Positions 8,153 through 16,233 of a stretch of DNA of 24,078 nt are shown piece after piece; the stretch's first letter is position 1, and every line of letters begins with the position of its first letter. Under the pieces are notes generated by a model. That model searched no databases. It was not told the origin of the DNA and saw only the letters and a program-made list of their open reading frames with translations. The DNA comes from CAYOVG01 sp964407285 (GTDB lineage Bacteria > Desulfobacterota > Syntrophobacteria > Syntrophobacterales > Syntrophobacteraceae). Location of the stretch: NCBI GenBank assembly GCA_964407285.1, contig CAYOVG010000059.1, positions 1 to 24,078 of the forward strand, given 5' to 3'. The position numbers were made by a program, and so were the translations under genes.

Positions 8153-8809
8153 ATGAAAGAAAAGAAGCGAATTGTCATAGCCGAAGATCATACGATCCTC
8201 AGGGAGGGGCTGCGGGCTTTGCTCATGGCGAATCCCACTTTCGATATCGTGGGAGAAGCCGAGGATGGTCGCGACGCCATCCGGTGTGTCGAGAAATCGA
8301 AGCCCGATATTGTCCTGATGGACCTCTCGATGCCGCGTATGAACGGGTTGGGAGCGATCAAGGAAATCAAGAAGCTTTCTCCCGAAACGAAGATACTCGT
8401 GCTGACGGTGCACAGAACGGAGGAGTACATCCATACGACGCTGCAGGCGGGTGCGGACGGCTATCTGCTCAAGGATGCCACTCTGAGCGAACTGATGGTA
8501 GCGGTGAACAATGTGCTCGAAGGAAAGCCCTATTTGAGCCCCGGAGTTTCGGAGAAGGTGATAGAAGGCTACCTTGACGGGAGGAAAGGATCAGGAGCAA
8601 GTTCCTCCTGGGATACGCTCACGCAACGCGAGCGTGAAATCCTGAAGCTCATTGCCGAGGGGTACAAGAACAAGGATATTGCCGACTACCTTTGCATCAG
8701 CGTCAAGACTGTGGAAAAGCACAGAGCGAACTTGATGAAGAAACTGGATCTGCATAACGTATCGGCTCTGACCGCTTTTGCCATGGAAAAGGGCCTGATA
8801 TTGAGGTAA
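8153..8809 (+). CDS. NarL/FixJ-family response regulator (REC + LuxR-type HTH)
   Basis: The 218-residue protein has a receiver domain followed by a LuxR-type DNA-binding domain. The receiver shows the acidic pair in IAEDH, phospho-acceptor D57 in IVLMDLSMP, the T of VLTVH and the K of GYLLKD. The HTH domain shows LTQREREILKLIAEG, KDIADYLCISVKTVEKHRANLMKKL. It should act as a phosphorylation-controlled transcription regulator. ATG at 8153 is preferred to GTG at 8141: GGTGA at 8140-8144 is then 8 bases upstream, whereas the GTG has no spaced Shine-Dalgarno. It has its own promoter, no adjacent HisKA_3 kinase, and faces the CoA-transferase genes tail to tail. Its target genes are unknown. Confidence 0.93.
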   Translation: MKEKKRIVIAEDHTILREGLRALLMANPTFDIVGEAEDGRDAIRCVEKSKPDIVLMDLSMPRMNGLGAIKEIKKLSPETKILVLTVHRTEEYIHTTLQAGADGYLLKDATLSELMVAVNNVLEGKPYLSPGVSEKVIEGYLDGRKGSGASSSWDTLTQREREILKLIAEGYKNKDIADYLCISVKTVEKHRANLMKKLDLHNVSALTAFAMEKGLILR

Positions 8810-8857
8810 GTCATCAAGAATGTGTCATGTCAGGTTGCGCGGTATTCGCCGAAAGGA

Positions 8858-8930
8858 CCTGACCGGCGGGCGGTTATCGCGGGCGGCGAGAGTTGCCGCG
8901 GGAGCAGCGCCGGTCAGGACGTGCTCCCGC
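8858..8930. terminator. two overlapping alternative hairpins in a convergent gap
   Basis: Between the response regulator (+) and the CoA-transferase (-) are two perfect stems that share space: CCTGACCGGCG (8858-8868) with CGCCGGTCAGG (8908-8918), and GCGGGAGCA (8898-8906) with TGCTCCCGC (8922-8930). The 3' arm of the first lies in the loop of the second, and a smaller GCGGC/GCCGC stem (8883-8899) sits inside the first loop. No T-run follows on either strand. A bidirectional, Rho-assisted end is the simplest reading. Confidence 0.45.
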
Positions 8931-8961
8931 CAGGGAGGTAACGGAAGTACGGCGACGACGA

Positions 8962-10329
8962 TTATATGATGTTCTTGCCGCGCCATTCCTTGAGTTTTGC
9001 TCCCCCGATTCCCAGGTACTTCTTCATGATGTATTCATTATCGGCCCCAACCGGGCGGCACAGCCATTTGACCCGCGCGGGGGTATGCGTCATTTTCCAC
9101 GGCGGCGCCTGGAACGCCACATCCCCATAGTAGGGGTCCGTACCCCGGTCGAACACACCCCGGTCCCACCATACCGGATCTTCGAAGACTTCTTTGACAT
9201 CGGTCATCTTAGCAGTGGCTATGGTCCCCGGACCACGGCGATTCACCACGTAATCCTGCACCATCTCGTTGATCTCCTCACAGGTGTACCGCGAGGACCA
9301 CTTTTCGATTTCCTGGTGGATGAGGGGCTGGTTGGCCTTATTCAGCCGGTCGTAAATGGTGGGGAAACGTTGACGGAATTCAGGGGCTTTCATGATATTC
9401 GTCAGCCCTTCCCAGTTGGGGTCGCTGAATCCGGCGATGAAGTTGAACCCGTCCCTGGTCTTTATGATGGTGTAGGGGAAGACCGCGCTGTCGTATGCGC
9501 CCACCAGGCCGCGCACCTGCCGGGTCGTATGATAGTACTGAACGTGGTAATCGCAGAAGCGCAGTTCCCCTTCGGGCGGGGCGACATCCACCATCTGGCC
9601 TTCGCCCGTGACTTCCCGGTAGTGCAGGGCGATCAAAATCCCCAGGGCCGTCCATCCTCCGCCGGCGTACCATCCCATCCAGTTGCCCTCCTTGGTGGGA
9701 ATCTGCCAGGGTTGCATGTTCGCTTCATCTTCAACGGGTTCACCCGTCACCGCCATAACCCCCGACCGGGCTTGATCGCAGATGTCGTAGTCGGGCTTTC
9801 CGCAACCCGCTTCGGGGCCGAAATGGCCGTAGGTATAGACGCAGGCGTAGATCAGGCGAGGGTTGATCTCCCTGAGATACCGGTAGCTGAGGCCGTAGCT
9901 GTCCATCACGCCCGGCTTGTAGCTCTCTATGATCACGTCCGCCTGGGCCGCCAGGGAACGGAAGGCATCCTGTCCTTCGGGCGTCTCGAGATTGAGCGTG
10001 ATGTGGAACTTGTTGCGCCCCTCCATCAGGTAGCCGAGCCCCGTTTCCTTGTGCCGATAGCCCAGCGGAGTGAACTTGCGGGCGACATCGCCTTCCGGCG
10101 GTTCTATCCGGATCACGTCGGCACCGAATTCGGCCAGAACGGACGAAGCGAAAAGCCCACCGATATTTCCCTCGCACACGTCCAGCACCAGCAGGTCGTC
10201 CAGCGCTTCGGGCTTCATATAGGTTTTTCTGGGGTCGTCCGCTTCCTGAATCCATTCGACCCAGGGACGGTCCGTCGAGCCTGCGGCGTCTCCGGAGGAA
10301 CGATCTGTCTTTTTATCCATTGAAGTCAC
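8962..10329 (-). CDS. family III (CaiB/BaiF) CoA-transferase, catalytic Asp replaced by Trp
   Basis: The 455-residue product is a family III CoA-transferase by overall sequence: VLAEFGADVIRIEPPEGD, then the GHFGP turn, then TGEGQMVDVA, and the terminal PVGADNEYIMKKYLGI. An ungapped alignment with its neighbour places W220 (GNWMGWYAGG) where the neighbour has IGDYFGA, the position of the family's catalytic aspartate that forms the acyl anhydride. The codon at 9670-9672 is clearly Trp on the minus strand. The start is GTG at 10329, with AAGGAG 8 bases upstream; the ATG three codons later is too far from it. It lies 37 bases after the partner gene, which suggests one operon and a heteromeric enzyme as in succinyl-CoA:benzylsuccinate CoA-transferase (BbsEF). 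The substrate is unknown. Confidence 0.82.
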   Translation of the reverse strand: MTSMDKKTDRSSGDAAGSTDRPWVEWIQEADDPRKTYMKPEALDDLLVLDVCEGNIGGLFASSVLAEFGADVIRIEPPEGDVARKFTPLGYRHKETGLGYLMEGRNKFHITLNLETPEGQDAFRSLAAQADVIIESYKPGVMDSYGLSYRYLREINPRLIYACVYTYGHFGPEAGCGKPDYDICDQARSGVMAVTGEPVEDEANMQPWQIPTKEGNWMGWYAGGGWTALGILIALHYREVTGEGQMVDVAPPEGELRFCDYHVQYYHTTRQVRGLVGAYDSAVFPYTIIKTRDGFNFIAGFSDPNWEGLTNIMKAPEFRQRFPTIYDRLNKANQPLIHQEIEKWSSRYTCEEINEMVQDYVVNRRGPGTIATAKMTDVKEVFEDPVWWDRGVFDRGTDPYYGDVAFQAPPWKMTHTPARVKWLCRPVGADNEYIMKKYLGIGGAKLKEWRGKNII

Positions 10330-10366
10330 TGGTAATTCTCCTTCTATCTCGGATTGCTTTCCGTAA

Positions 10367-11707
10367 TTACATGATTACTCCGGCTTTTCCATCCCAATCG
10401 TCGGGCGGCATGCGTCCGGGCGGCTTCGAGACCCACTTGGCGATGATCTTCTTTTCCGCCAATTCGTTGATCTGAGCGGTCCGGAGTCCGAGAATCTTAC
10501 GGAGAATGAATTCATTATCCATGCCCACCGGCTTGTTGGCCCACTTGATGCGGCCGGGGGTCTTCGAGAGCTTTGCGGGAGCGCACACCTCGACCATGTT
10601 GCCGTATATGGGATCTTCGTATTCGAAAACCGTCGCTCTCGCCCTGAAATGGGGTGATTCGTACTGGTCCTTCGCCGACAGAACGGGAGTGGAGGCAAAA
10701 CCGTACCGGCTTCCCAGTTGGTCCACCTCGGCGACCGTTTTCTCTTTCGCCCAGTCGCGTATGATTTCCAGGAGAGCGGTGGCGTTTGCATCCTCGAGGC
10801 GGGTGAGGATGTCGGCAAAAGCTGGGTTTTCCGCCAGTTCTGGCTTGCCCATTGCCCGGCAAAGGCCTTTGAACTCCTCGTCGGTTCCGGCGGCGAGGGC
10901 TATCGGACCGTCTTTGCACCTGAAAACATCCGAGGGGCAGACGGCGAGGTCCCGGTTGCCGGTCCTGGGCCGGTTGAATTTCTCGTAGTAGTAGTAGATC
11001 CAGCTCCAATCGAGCAGGCGCATCAGGCCTTCTCCCTGGGAATACTCGATGAACTGGCCTTCCCCGGTGCGGTCCCGGTGGTGAACGGCCGCCATGATGG
11101 AGAGCGCCCCCATGAGCGCGCCGAAGTAGTCGCCGATCCATACGCCGGCCTTCAGAGGCAACCGCCCCGGAAACCCGGTAATCGACAGGAGCCCGCTCAC
11201 CGTCTGCGCCACGGCGTCATAGGATGCACGGCCCTCGGAGTAGGGTCCCCACTGGCCGAAACCGTTCAGAGCGATGTAGATGATGCGGGGATTGATCTCG
11301 TGGAGCTGTTTGTACCCGATGCCCCACCGGTCCATGGTTCCCGCGCGGACATTTTCGACCACGATATCGGAGCGAAGGGCGAGCCGGCGGAAGATCTCCG
11401 ACCCTTCGGGCGTCCTCACGTCCAGGGCGATATGGTACTTGTTGTGGTTCTGGGGAAACTGTCCGATGGATGAATTCTTCCAGAACGTCCCGTAGGGAGT
11501 TACGGAACGCATCGTGTCGCCCGCTCCCGGGAGTTCGACCTTGATGACCTCCGCGCCGTATTCGCCCAGGTAGTCGGAAACCGCCGGCCCGAGGATCAGC
11601 GTGCCCAGTTCCAGAATCCGAATACCCTTCAGCGCTTCCGGTTTGGAGAAAATCTTGGATGCGTCAAATTCCTGGTTTGTCCATTTCAGATACTCTTCAC
11701 GACTCAT
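10367..11707 (-). CDS. family III (CaiB/BaiF) CoA-transferase, BbsE/BbsF-like, catalytic Asp present
   Basis: The 446-residue protein moves CoA between carboxylic acids through an enzyme-bound anhydride. Seen motifs are ILELGTLILGPAVSDYLGEYGAEVIKVELPGAGD at the nucleotide-fold start, NGFGQWGP, IGDYFGA with catalytic D193, TGEGQFIEYS, and the C-terminal PVGMDNEFILRKILGL that its neighbour also carries. ATG at 11707 (MSREEY) is chosen: the minus strand has AAGGAG 13 bases and a G-run 4 bases upstream, while the in-frame ATGs at 11737 and 11731 have no ribosome-binding site. Together with the downstream gene it resembles the BbsE/BbsF pair of anaerobic toluene degradation, but no benzylsuccinate synthase or other bbs gene is visible here, so a different organic acid is equally possible. 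Confidence 0.85.
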   Translation of the reverse strand: MSREEYLKWTNQEFDASKIFSKPEALKGIRILELGTLILGPAVSDYLGEYGAEVIKVELPGAGDTMRSVTPYGTFWKNSSIGQFPQNHNKYHIALDVRTPEGSEIFRRLALRSDIVVENVRAGTMDRWGIGYKQLHEINPRIIYIALNGFGQWGPYSEGRASYDAVAQTVSGLLSITGFPGRLPLKAGVWIGDYFGALMGALSIMAAVHHRDRTGEGQFIEYSQGEGLMRLLDWSWIYYYYEKFNRPRTGNRDLAVCPSDVFRCKDGPIALAAGTDEEFKGLCRAMGKPELAENPAFADILTRLEDANATALLEIIRDWAKEKTVAEVDQLGSRYGFASTPVLSAKDQYESPHFRARATVFEYEDPIYGNMVEVCAPAKLSKTPGRIKWANKPVGMDNEFILRKILGLRTAQINELAEKKIIAKWVSKPPGRMPPDDWDGKAGVIM

Positions 11708-11788
11708 GTACCCCCCTAGTCTCCTTGACATGAACACGGCATCATACAGGCTGCCGATTCACTTTGCTGCTTTCTTACGGCCTCTTGC

Positions 11789-11811
11789 CGCTCCCGAAGT
11801 TGTCGGGAGCG
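11789..11811 (-). terminator. hairpin downstream of the aminotransferase gene
   Basis: CGCTCCCGA (11789-11797) pairs with TCGGGAGCG (11803-11811) around a 5-base loop. It lies 53 bases after the aminotransferase stop and before the CoA-transferase start. There is no clear T-run on the minus strand, so termination would be weak or Rho-assisted. Confidence 0.45.
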
Positions 11812-11863
11812 TTCCTTCCAATATGCACGAACTGCCCCCATGATTCGGATCTCTCCTGAAACA

Positions 11864-13054
11864 TCAAACCCCGAGGGCTCCGGCAATCCGGTCGAATCCC
11901 TCCCTGAGGTCGTCCATGGAGAGGGCATAGGAGAAGCGCAGGCATTTGTCTTCGCCGAAGGGACTTCCCGGCACCACGGCGACATGGGCTTCTTCCATCA
12001 GGTATCCGGCCAGCTCGACGGAGTTGTTGAAGGTGCGGCCTTTGATGTCCTTGCCGTAGTAGGAGCTGAAATTGGGAAAAACATAGAATGCGCCGTCGGG
12101 GGTCGGACACGTAACGCCGGGCAGTTGCGAGATACGTTCCATGACGTAGCCGCAACGTCTTTCGAATTCGGCAACCATCGCGCCGATCTGCTTCTGATCT
12201 CCCCGCAGGGCCTCCACGCTCGCCCACTGTGCGATGGAGCAGGCGTTGCTGGTCGACTGGCCCTGGATCTTGTTGGCGGCCTTGATGACGTCGGCATGCC
12301 CGAGCAGGTACCCGATACGCCAACCGGTCATGCAGTAGGTCTTGCTCACGCCGTTGATGACGAAGGTGCGGTCCTTCAAGCGTGGTTCGACCATGGCGAT
12401 GTTGGCCCACTCGCGGCCCGAAAAGATGACCCGGTAATAAATATCGTCGGATACGATCAGGACGTTTTCGTGCTTGAGGAGCACTTCCGCGAGCGCGGCG
12501 AGTTCATCGCGCTTGTAGTGCACGCCCGTGGGATTGGAGGGGCTGTTGAGGATGAGCATCCGGGTATTGGGGGTAATGGCCTTTTCGAGCACATCGGGTC
12601 TCAGCTTGAAACCGTCGCTTTCGGCGCACGAAACCTCGACAGGCGTCGCATCCGCCAGCGCCGCCATGTCCGGGTAGGAAACCCAGAACGGGGAAGGGAT
12701 GATGACCTCGTCGCCGCGGTCCAGAACGGCCTGGAAGAGATTGTAGAGCGCATGCTTTCCACCCGCCGAGACCAGCACGTTCTTGCGTTCGTATTTCATG
12801 CCGTAGTCTTCGCCGATTACATCGATGATGGCGTCCTTGAGTTCATTGATGCCGTCCACGGCCGTGTATCGCGTTTGCCCCCGGTGGATCGACTGCACAC
12901 CGGCCTGCTGAATGTTCTGGGGAGTATCGAAATCCGGCTCGCCGACTCCGAAGTTGACGACCTGCACGCCCTGCTGCTTCAACTCTTTGGCTTTGGCGTT
13001 GATGGTTAAAGTTGCCGACGGTTTGACGCGGGTTACACGCTGTGCCAGTTTCAT
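11864..13054 (-). CDS. aspC: class I pyridoxal-phosphate aminotransferase, aspartate aminotransferase type
   Basis: The 396-residue protein is a fold-type I PLP enzyme of the I-gamma aspartate aminotransferase subgroup, converting aspartate and 2-oxoglutarate to oxaloacetate and glutamate; some members also use prephenate. Motifs: FGVGEPDFDTP, YTAVDGINELK, SAGGKHALYN, LNSPSNPTG with the cofactor-facing Asn, SDDIYY, and GVSKTYCMTGWRIGY with the Schiff-base lysine K238; the C-terminal substrate arginine is in CLRFSYA. ATG at 13054 (MKLAQRV) is chosen because AAGGG sits 9 bases upstream; the ATG at 13063 directly abuts it. It follows truA by 106 bases and may also have its own promoter. Confidence 0.93.
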   Translation of the reverse strand: MKLAQRVTRVKPSATLTINAKAKELKQQGVQVVNFGVGEPDFDTPQNIQQAGVQSIHRGQTRYTAVDGINELKDAIIDVIGEDYGMKYERKNVLVSAGGKHALYNLFQAVLDRGDEVIIPSPFWVSYPDMAALADATPVEVSCAESDGFKLRPDVLEKAITPNTRMLILNSPSNPTGVHYKRDELAALAEVLLKHENVLIVSDDIYYRVIFSGREWANIAMVEPRLKDRTFVINGVSKTYCMTGWRIGYLLGHADVIKAANKIQGQSTSNACSIAQWASVEALRGDQKQIGAMVAEFERRCGYVMERISQLPGVTCPTPDGAFYVFPNFSSYYGKDIKGRTFNNSVELAGYLMEEAHVAVVPGSPFGEDKCLRFSYALSMDDLREGFDRIAGALGV

Positions 13055-13094
13055 TTCTTTCATCCCTTTCAGAAAATGGAGTCAAGCGGTTCGG

Positions 13095-13123
13095 ATTATA
13101 CGATCGTTACTGCCGTTGATACT
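13095..13123 (-). promoter_or_regulatory. possible promoter of the aminotransferase gene
   Basis: On the minus strand a perfect TATAAT (13095-13100 on +) lies about 40 bases before the start codon. The -35 position (13118-13123) reads AGTATC, a poor match, so the call is weak. Confidence 0.35.
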
Positions 13124-13160
13124 GATGACTAATCATCGCTGTTGCTCGCATGTTCGCACC

Positions 13161-13928
13161 TCAATCGTACGAAACCTTCATCAGGCAAAGACCGTGCGCG
13201 GGAGCGGTCATCCCCGCCCGGCGGCGGTCCTTGCTCTCGAGAATACGCTGAAAACCATCCGGTGTACACTTCTTCTTTCCAACGTCGATCAGGGCGCCGA
13301 CCAGGTTTCTCACCATGTGCCTGAGGAAACCGTTGGCTTCGAAAGTGAAGTCGAGATGGTGTTCGTCCGGGCATTCGAGTTCGGCGCGCGTGATGGAACG
13401 GACGGTGGACGTCACGGAAGAGCCGGAAGCCATGAAGGCGGCGAAATCATGAGTGCCGGTCACCCGCTCCAATCCCTCGCGCATTGCATCGATATCGAGG
13501 GGGCGGCGAATGTGCCAGGAGAATCTTCTCTCGAGCGCGGAAGGCGTGAGGCGGTTCAATATTTGGTATCGGTATGTCTTGCCGAGAGCGGAAAAGCGTG
13601 CGTGGAAGGAGTCCGGCATCTCCTCGGCGTGCAGGACGACGATGTCCGGCGGAAGGAGCGAGTTGAGCCCCCGCTGAATGTGTTGAGGTTCGAGTCTGGT
13701 GCGGGCGTAAAAGTTCACCACCTGGCCCCTGGCGTGAACGCCGGCGTCGGTGCGCCCCGATGCCCGCGCTCCGATCGGTCCCCCGAGCATTACTTCCAGG
13801 GACGATTCCAGAACTTCCTGGATGGTGAGCACGCCGGCTTGCCGCTGCCAGCCATGATACTGCGAGCCGTCGTACTCCAGCACCAGCTTGAAATTTCGTT
13901 TTGCCTGAATGTCGTGAATTACGCTCAT
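13161..13928 (-). CDS. truA: tRNA pseudouridine(38-40) synthase
   Basis: The 255-residue enzyme converts uridines 38-40 of the tRNA anticodon stem-loop to pseudouridine. It has the family's two-lobed layout. The N-terminal FKLVLEYDGSQYHGWQRQ, the active-site ASGRTDAGVHA with catalytic D61, then DSFHARFSALGKTYRY, and the C-terminal FLRHMVRNLVGALIDVG are all present, and the length is normal. No strong Shine-Dalgarno precedes the ATG at 13928; translation may be coupled to argC, which ends 45 bases upstream. Confidence 0.96.
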   Translation of the reverse strand: MSVIHDIQAKRNFKLVLEYDGSQYHGWQRQAGVLTIQEVLESSLEVMLGGPIGARASGRTDAGVHARGQVVNFYARTRLEPQHIQRGLNSLLPPDIVVLHAEEMPDSFHARFSALGKTYRYQILNRLTPSALERRFSWHIRRPLDIDAMREGLERVTGTHDFAAFMASGSSVTSTVRSITRAELECPDEHHLDFTFEANGFLRHMVRNLVGALIDVGKKKCTPDGFQRILESKDRRRAGMTAPAHGLCLMKVSYD

Positions 13929-13947
13929 GGTTGAAGAAACCCATGGA

Positions 13948-13973
13948 AAGGAGCACCGGTATGGGCGCTCCTT
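13948..13973 (-). other. small hairpin in the argC-truA gap
   Basis: AAGGAGC (13948-13954) pairs with GCTCCTT (13967-13973) around a 12-base loop, directly after the argC stop codon. It is too short and lacks a T-run to be a confident terminator; it may reduce read-through or mark an RNA cleavage point. Confidence 0.3.
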
Positions 13974-15014
13974 CTACGGCTGCCATGGAGCAAAGTCGAG
14001 TCCCAGGCTTTCCGGAAGGCCGCTCATAATGTTCATGTTGCACACCGCCTGCCCCGATGCTCCTCGCGTCAGGTTGTCGATTACGGACACGACGATCAGC
14101 CTCCGGGTACGCTCGTCCAGACGCCACGCCAGGTCGCAGTAGTTGCTCCCGCGCACCTGGAGGGTGGTGGGCAGAGCGCCCTTGCCGCCGCACAGGCGCA
14201 CGAACCTTTCGTTCCGGTAAAAGGCCTCATAGGCCTCGCTCACATCGGACGGGGATACGCCGTCCTTGACCGTCGCATACACGGTGCTGAGTATCCCGCG
14301 GCTCATGGGAACCAGGTGAGGGGTAAACGAAATCCGGACCGGTTCACCGGCGAGATTTCCGAGTTCCTGCTCCATCTCCGGAGTATGACGGTGTTCGGCC
14401 ACTTTGTAGGCTTTGAATCCTTCGGACACCTCGCAGAAATGAGTCGCCAGGGACGCGCCGCGGCCCGCCCCGGAAACTCCGGACTTGGAATCGGCTATGA
14501 TCGTCTGTGGCGCTATCAATCCACCCCCGAGGACCGGGGCGGCGGCGAGGATCACGCTCGTGGGATAGCATCCGGGATTTCCGACGAGCCGTGCGGTCCG
14601 GATCTTCTCCCTGTAGAGTTCCGGCAGTCCGTAGACCGCTTCGGCGAGGAGTTCCGGAGTCTTGTGCGCCTGGTACCACTCTTCGTATACCCGCGCATCC
14701 CGGAACCGGTAATCGGCGCTCAGGTCGACGACCTTGACGCCCCGCGCGAGGAGCTCCGGCACGACATCCATCGCGGCCTGGTGGGGAAGGGCCGTGAAGA
14801 CCAGGTCGGCATCCGCGGCGAGCATGTCCGGGTCGGGTTCCTGAAACATGAGATCGCAGTGGCCTCTCAACGCCGGATACACGGCATCCAGCCTCCGGCC
14901 CGCCTCTCCTCGCGACGTGATCGCTTTCACTTCCGCTTCCGGATGCCGGCACAAAATACGAATCAACTCGAAACCCGTATACCCCGATGCTCCCGCAATG
15001 GCTACTCGTACCAT
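13974..15014 (-). CDS. argC: N-acetyl-gamma-glutamyl-phosphate reductase
   Basis: The 346-residue enzyme reduces N-acetylglutamyl-5-phosphate with NADPH in arginine biosynthesis. The N-terminus has the dinucleotide-binding VAIAGASGYTGFELIR; the catalytic cysteine C149 lies in GNPGCYPTSV; SGVSGAGRGA and the C-terminal domain with PHLVPMSRGILSTVYA are intact. The start is ATG at 15014 (MVRVAIAG) with AAAGGA 7 bases upstream; the longer frame to 15092 adds 26 residues unlike the family and crosses a hairpin. It follows rplM-rpsI, an order also known from Geobacter-type genomes. No ARG box is visible, and a strong hairpin separates it from rpsI. Confidence 0.96.
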   Translation of the reverse strand: MVRVAIAGASGYTGFELIRILCRHPEAEVKAITSRGEAGRRLDAVYPALRGHCDLMFQEPDPDMLAADADLVFTALPHQAAMDVVPELLARGVKVVDLSADYRFRDARVYEEWYQAHKTPELLAEAVYGLPELYREKIRTARLVGNPGCYPTSVILAAAPVLGGGLIAPQTIIADSKSGVSGAGRGASLATHFCEVSEGFKAYKVAEHRHTPEMEQELGNLAGEPVRISFTPHLVPMSRGILSTVYATVKDGVSPSDVSEAYEAFYRNERFVRLCGGKGALPTTLQVRGSNYCDLAWRLDERTRRLIVVSVIDNLTRGASGQAVCNMNIMSGLPESLGLDFAPWQP

Positions 15015-15076
15015 ATCTCGATCCTTTTCAGAACAACACCGACTCCGCCCCGGTGCGCACGGACTCCCCCAAAAGG

Positions 15077-15110
15077 TAGGGGCACCGCGCAATATACGCG
15101 TGTGCCCCTA
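15077..15110 (-). terminator. strong hairpin between rpsI and argC
   Basis: TAGGGGCAC and CGCG (15077-15089) pair with CGCG and GTGCCCCTA (15097-15110), 13 base pairs with one bulged T, around a 7-base AT-rich loop. On the minus strand it is followed by CCTTTTGG, a weak T-tract. It probably terminates or attenuates the ribosomal-protein transcript before argC. Beside it (15111-15124) is a run of CT dinucleotides. Confidence 0.6.
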
Positions 15111-15169
15111 ACTCTCTCTCTCTCGTGAAAATGTAAATTGCAGATATGCAGAGGGAGGAAAAATACTTC

Positions 15170-15568
15170 TTAACGCTTTGAATACTGGAAGCGTGCACGA
15201 GCGCCGCGCTGGCCGTATTTCTTTCTTTCCTTGACTCGCGAATCGCGAGTGAGGAAGCCTGCCCGCTTCAGTACCTGACGGAATTCGGGATTGTATTCCA
15301 GGAGAGCTTTGGATATTCCGTGCTTGATGGCGCCGGCCTGACCCGATATGCCTCCTCCGTCGACGTTTACGAACACATCCAGCTTGCCGTATGTACCGGT
15401 CAACACCAGTGGCTGGAAGATGACCATCTTGCTGGTTTCCCTGTCGACATACTTGTCAATGGGCTTCTTATTGATCGTTACGGCGCCGGTTCCCGGTTGC
15501 AGCCAGACTCGGGCTACGGATGTTTTTCGCTTTCCTGTGGCTTGAAAACGCTGTTGCTGTTCCGCCAT
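15170..15568 (-). CDS. rpsI: 30S ribosomal protein S9 (uS9)
   Basis: The 132-residue protein is ribosomal protein S9, part of the small-subunit head; its C-terminal tail reaches the P-site tRNA. Seen are ATGKRKTSVARVWLQPGTG near the N-terminus, the VDGGGISGQAGAIKHGISKAL signature in the middle, TRDSRVKERKKYG, and the basic FQYSKR tail. AGGAG lies 9 bases before the ATG, and rplM ends 27 bases upstream, the universal rplM-rpsI pairing. Confidence 0.98.
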   Translation of the reverse strand: MAEQQQRFQATGKRKTSVARVWLQPGTGAVTINKKPIDKYVDRETSKMVIFQPLVLTGTYGKLDVFVNVDGGGISGQAGAIKHGISKALLEYNPEFRQVLKRAGFLTRDSRVKERKKYGQRGARARFQYSKR

Positions 15569-15595
15569 TTTGATTGTCTCCTGCTCCTTCTCGAA

Positions 15596-16024
15596 CTAGA
15601 GCGTCATTACCGCGGGCTGTTGCGCCTCATGGGGATGATCCGGCCCGCCGTAGACTTTGAGTTTCTTGATAAGCTTGCGGCCCAGGCGATTTTTCGGCAA
15701 CATGCCCCATACTGCCGCCCTGATCACTCGTTCGGGCTTATCCTGGAGGATGTTGCGAGCGGTGGTGGTCTTGATGCCGCCAATGTACCCGCTATGCCGG
15801 TAGTAGGTCTTGTTCTCCTTCTTGTTACCGGTCATATGAATCTTCTCGGCATTGACGACAACCACAAAATCACCGGTATCCACATGAGGAGTGAAATACG
15901 GGAGATGTTTTCCTCTCAATCGCATGGCGATCTGAGTGGCCAGCCGGCCTAAAGTCTGCCCTTCCGCATCGAACACAACCCACTTGCGCTTATCGGCTTC
16001 AAACTTTGCGCTGATGGTTTTCAT
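15596..16024 (-). CDS. rplM: 50S ribosomal protein L13 (uL13)
   Basis: The 142-residue protein is ribosomal protein L13, an early-assembly large-subunit protein. Visible are WVVFDAEGQTLGRLATQIA, the KHLPYFTPHVDTGDFVVVVNAEKI block, YYRHSGYIGG and AVWGMLPKNRLG. ATG at 16024 (MKTISAKF) with GGAG 8 bases upstream is preferred over the frame extension to 16051. It is the first gene after a strong promoter and heads the rplM-rpsI-argC-truA-aspC series. Confidence 0.98.
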   Translation of the reverse strand: MKTISAKFEADKRKWVVFDAEGQTLGRLATQIAMRLRGKHLPYFTPHVDTGDFVVVVNAEKIHMTGNKKENKTYYRHSGYIGGIKTTTARNILQDKPERVIRAAVWGMLPKNRLGRKLIKKLKVYGGPDHPHEAQQPAVMTL

Positions 16025-16073
16025 CGACTGTTCTCCACTGAATTTAATCAACTACCAAACTATGAACCTTTGT

Positions 16074-16102
16074 CATATAAGGGATATGCACATTGATGTC
16101 AA
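16074..16102 (-). promoter_or_regulatory. sigma-70 promoter of rplM-rpsI
   Basis: On the minus strand a perfect TTGACA (16097-16102) and TATATG (16074-16079) are separated by exactly 17 bases. The spacing and hexamers are close to consensus, as expected for a ribosomal-protein operon; the leader to the ATG at 16024 is about 40 bases. Confidence 0.85.
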
Positions 16103-16125
16103 GCTAAATCTCGGGCCGGGGTCGA

Positions 16126-16160
16126 GCGAAAGAAAGGACCCGGACCGAAAGCGGTCCGGG
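16126..16160 (-). terminator. intrinsic terminator of the 58-residue gene
   Basis: CCCGGACCG (16139-16147) pairs with CGGTCCGGG (16152-16160) around a 4-base loop. Read on the minus strand the stem is followed by TCCTTTCTTTCG, a pyrimidine-rich tract. It lies about 73 bases after the small gene's stop and just before the rplM promoter. Confidence 0.65.
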
Positions 16161-16233
16161 CATGGTTGAGCGTGGTCCTGCAACGGGTTGGAGCAACGTC
16201 GTGAGAAAAACGAAGGACCTGGACTCAACGCTC

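Noticed and set aside
8893..10323. A 476-codon plus-strand frame opposite a CoA-transferase
   Set aside because: Antisense shadow; the minus-strand protein has clear family motifs.
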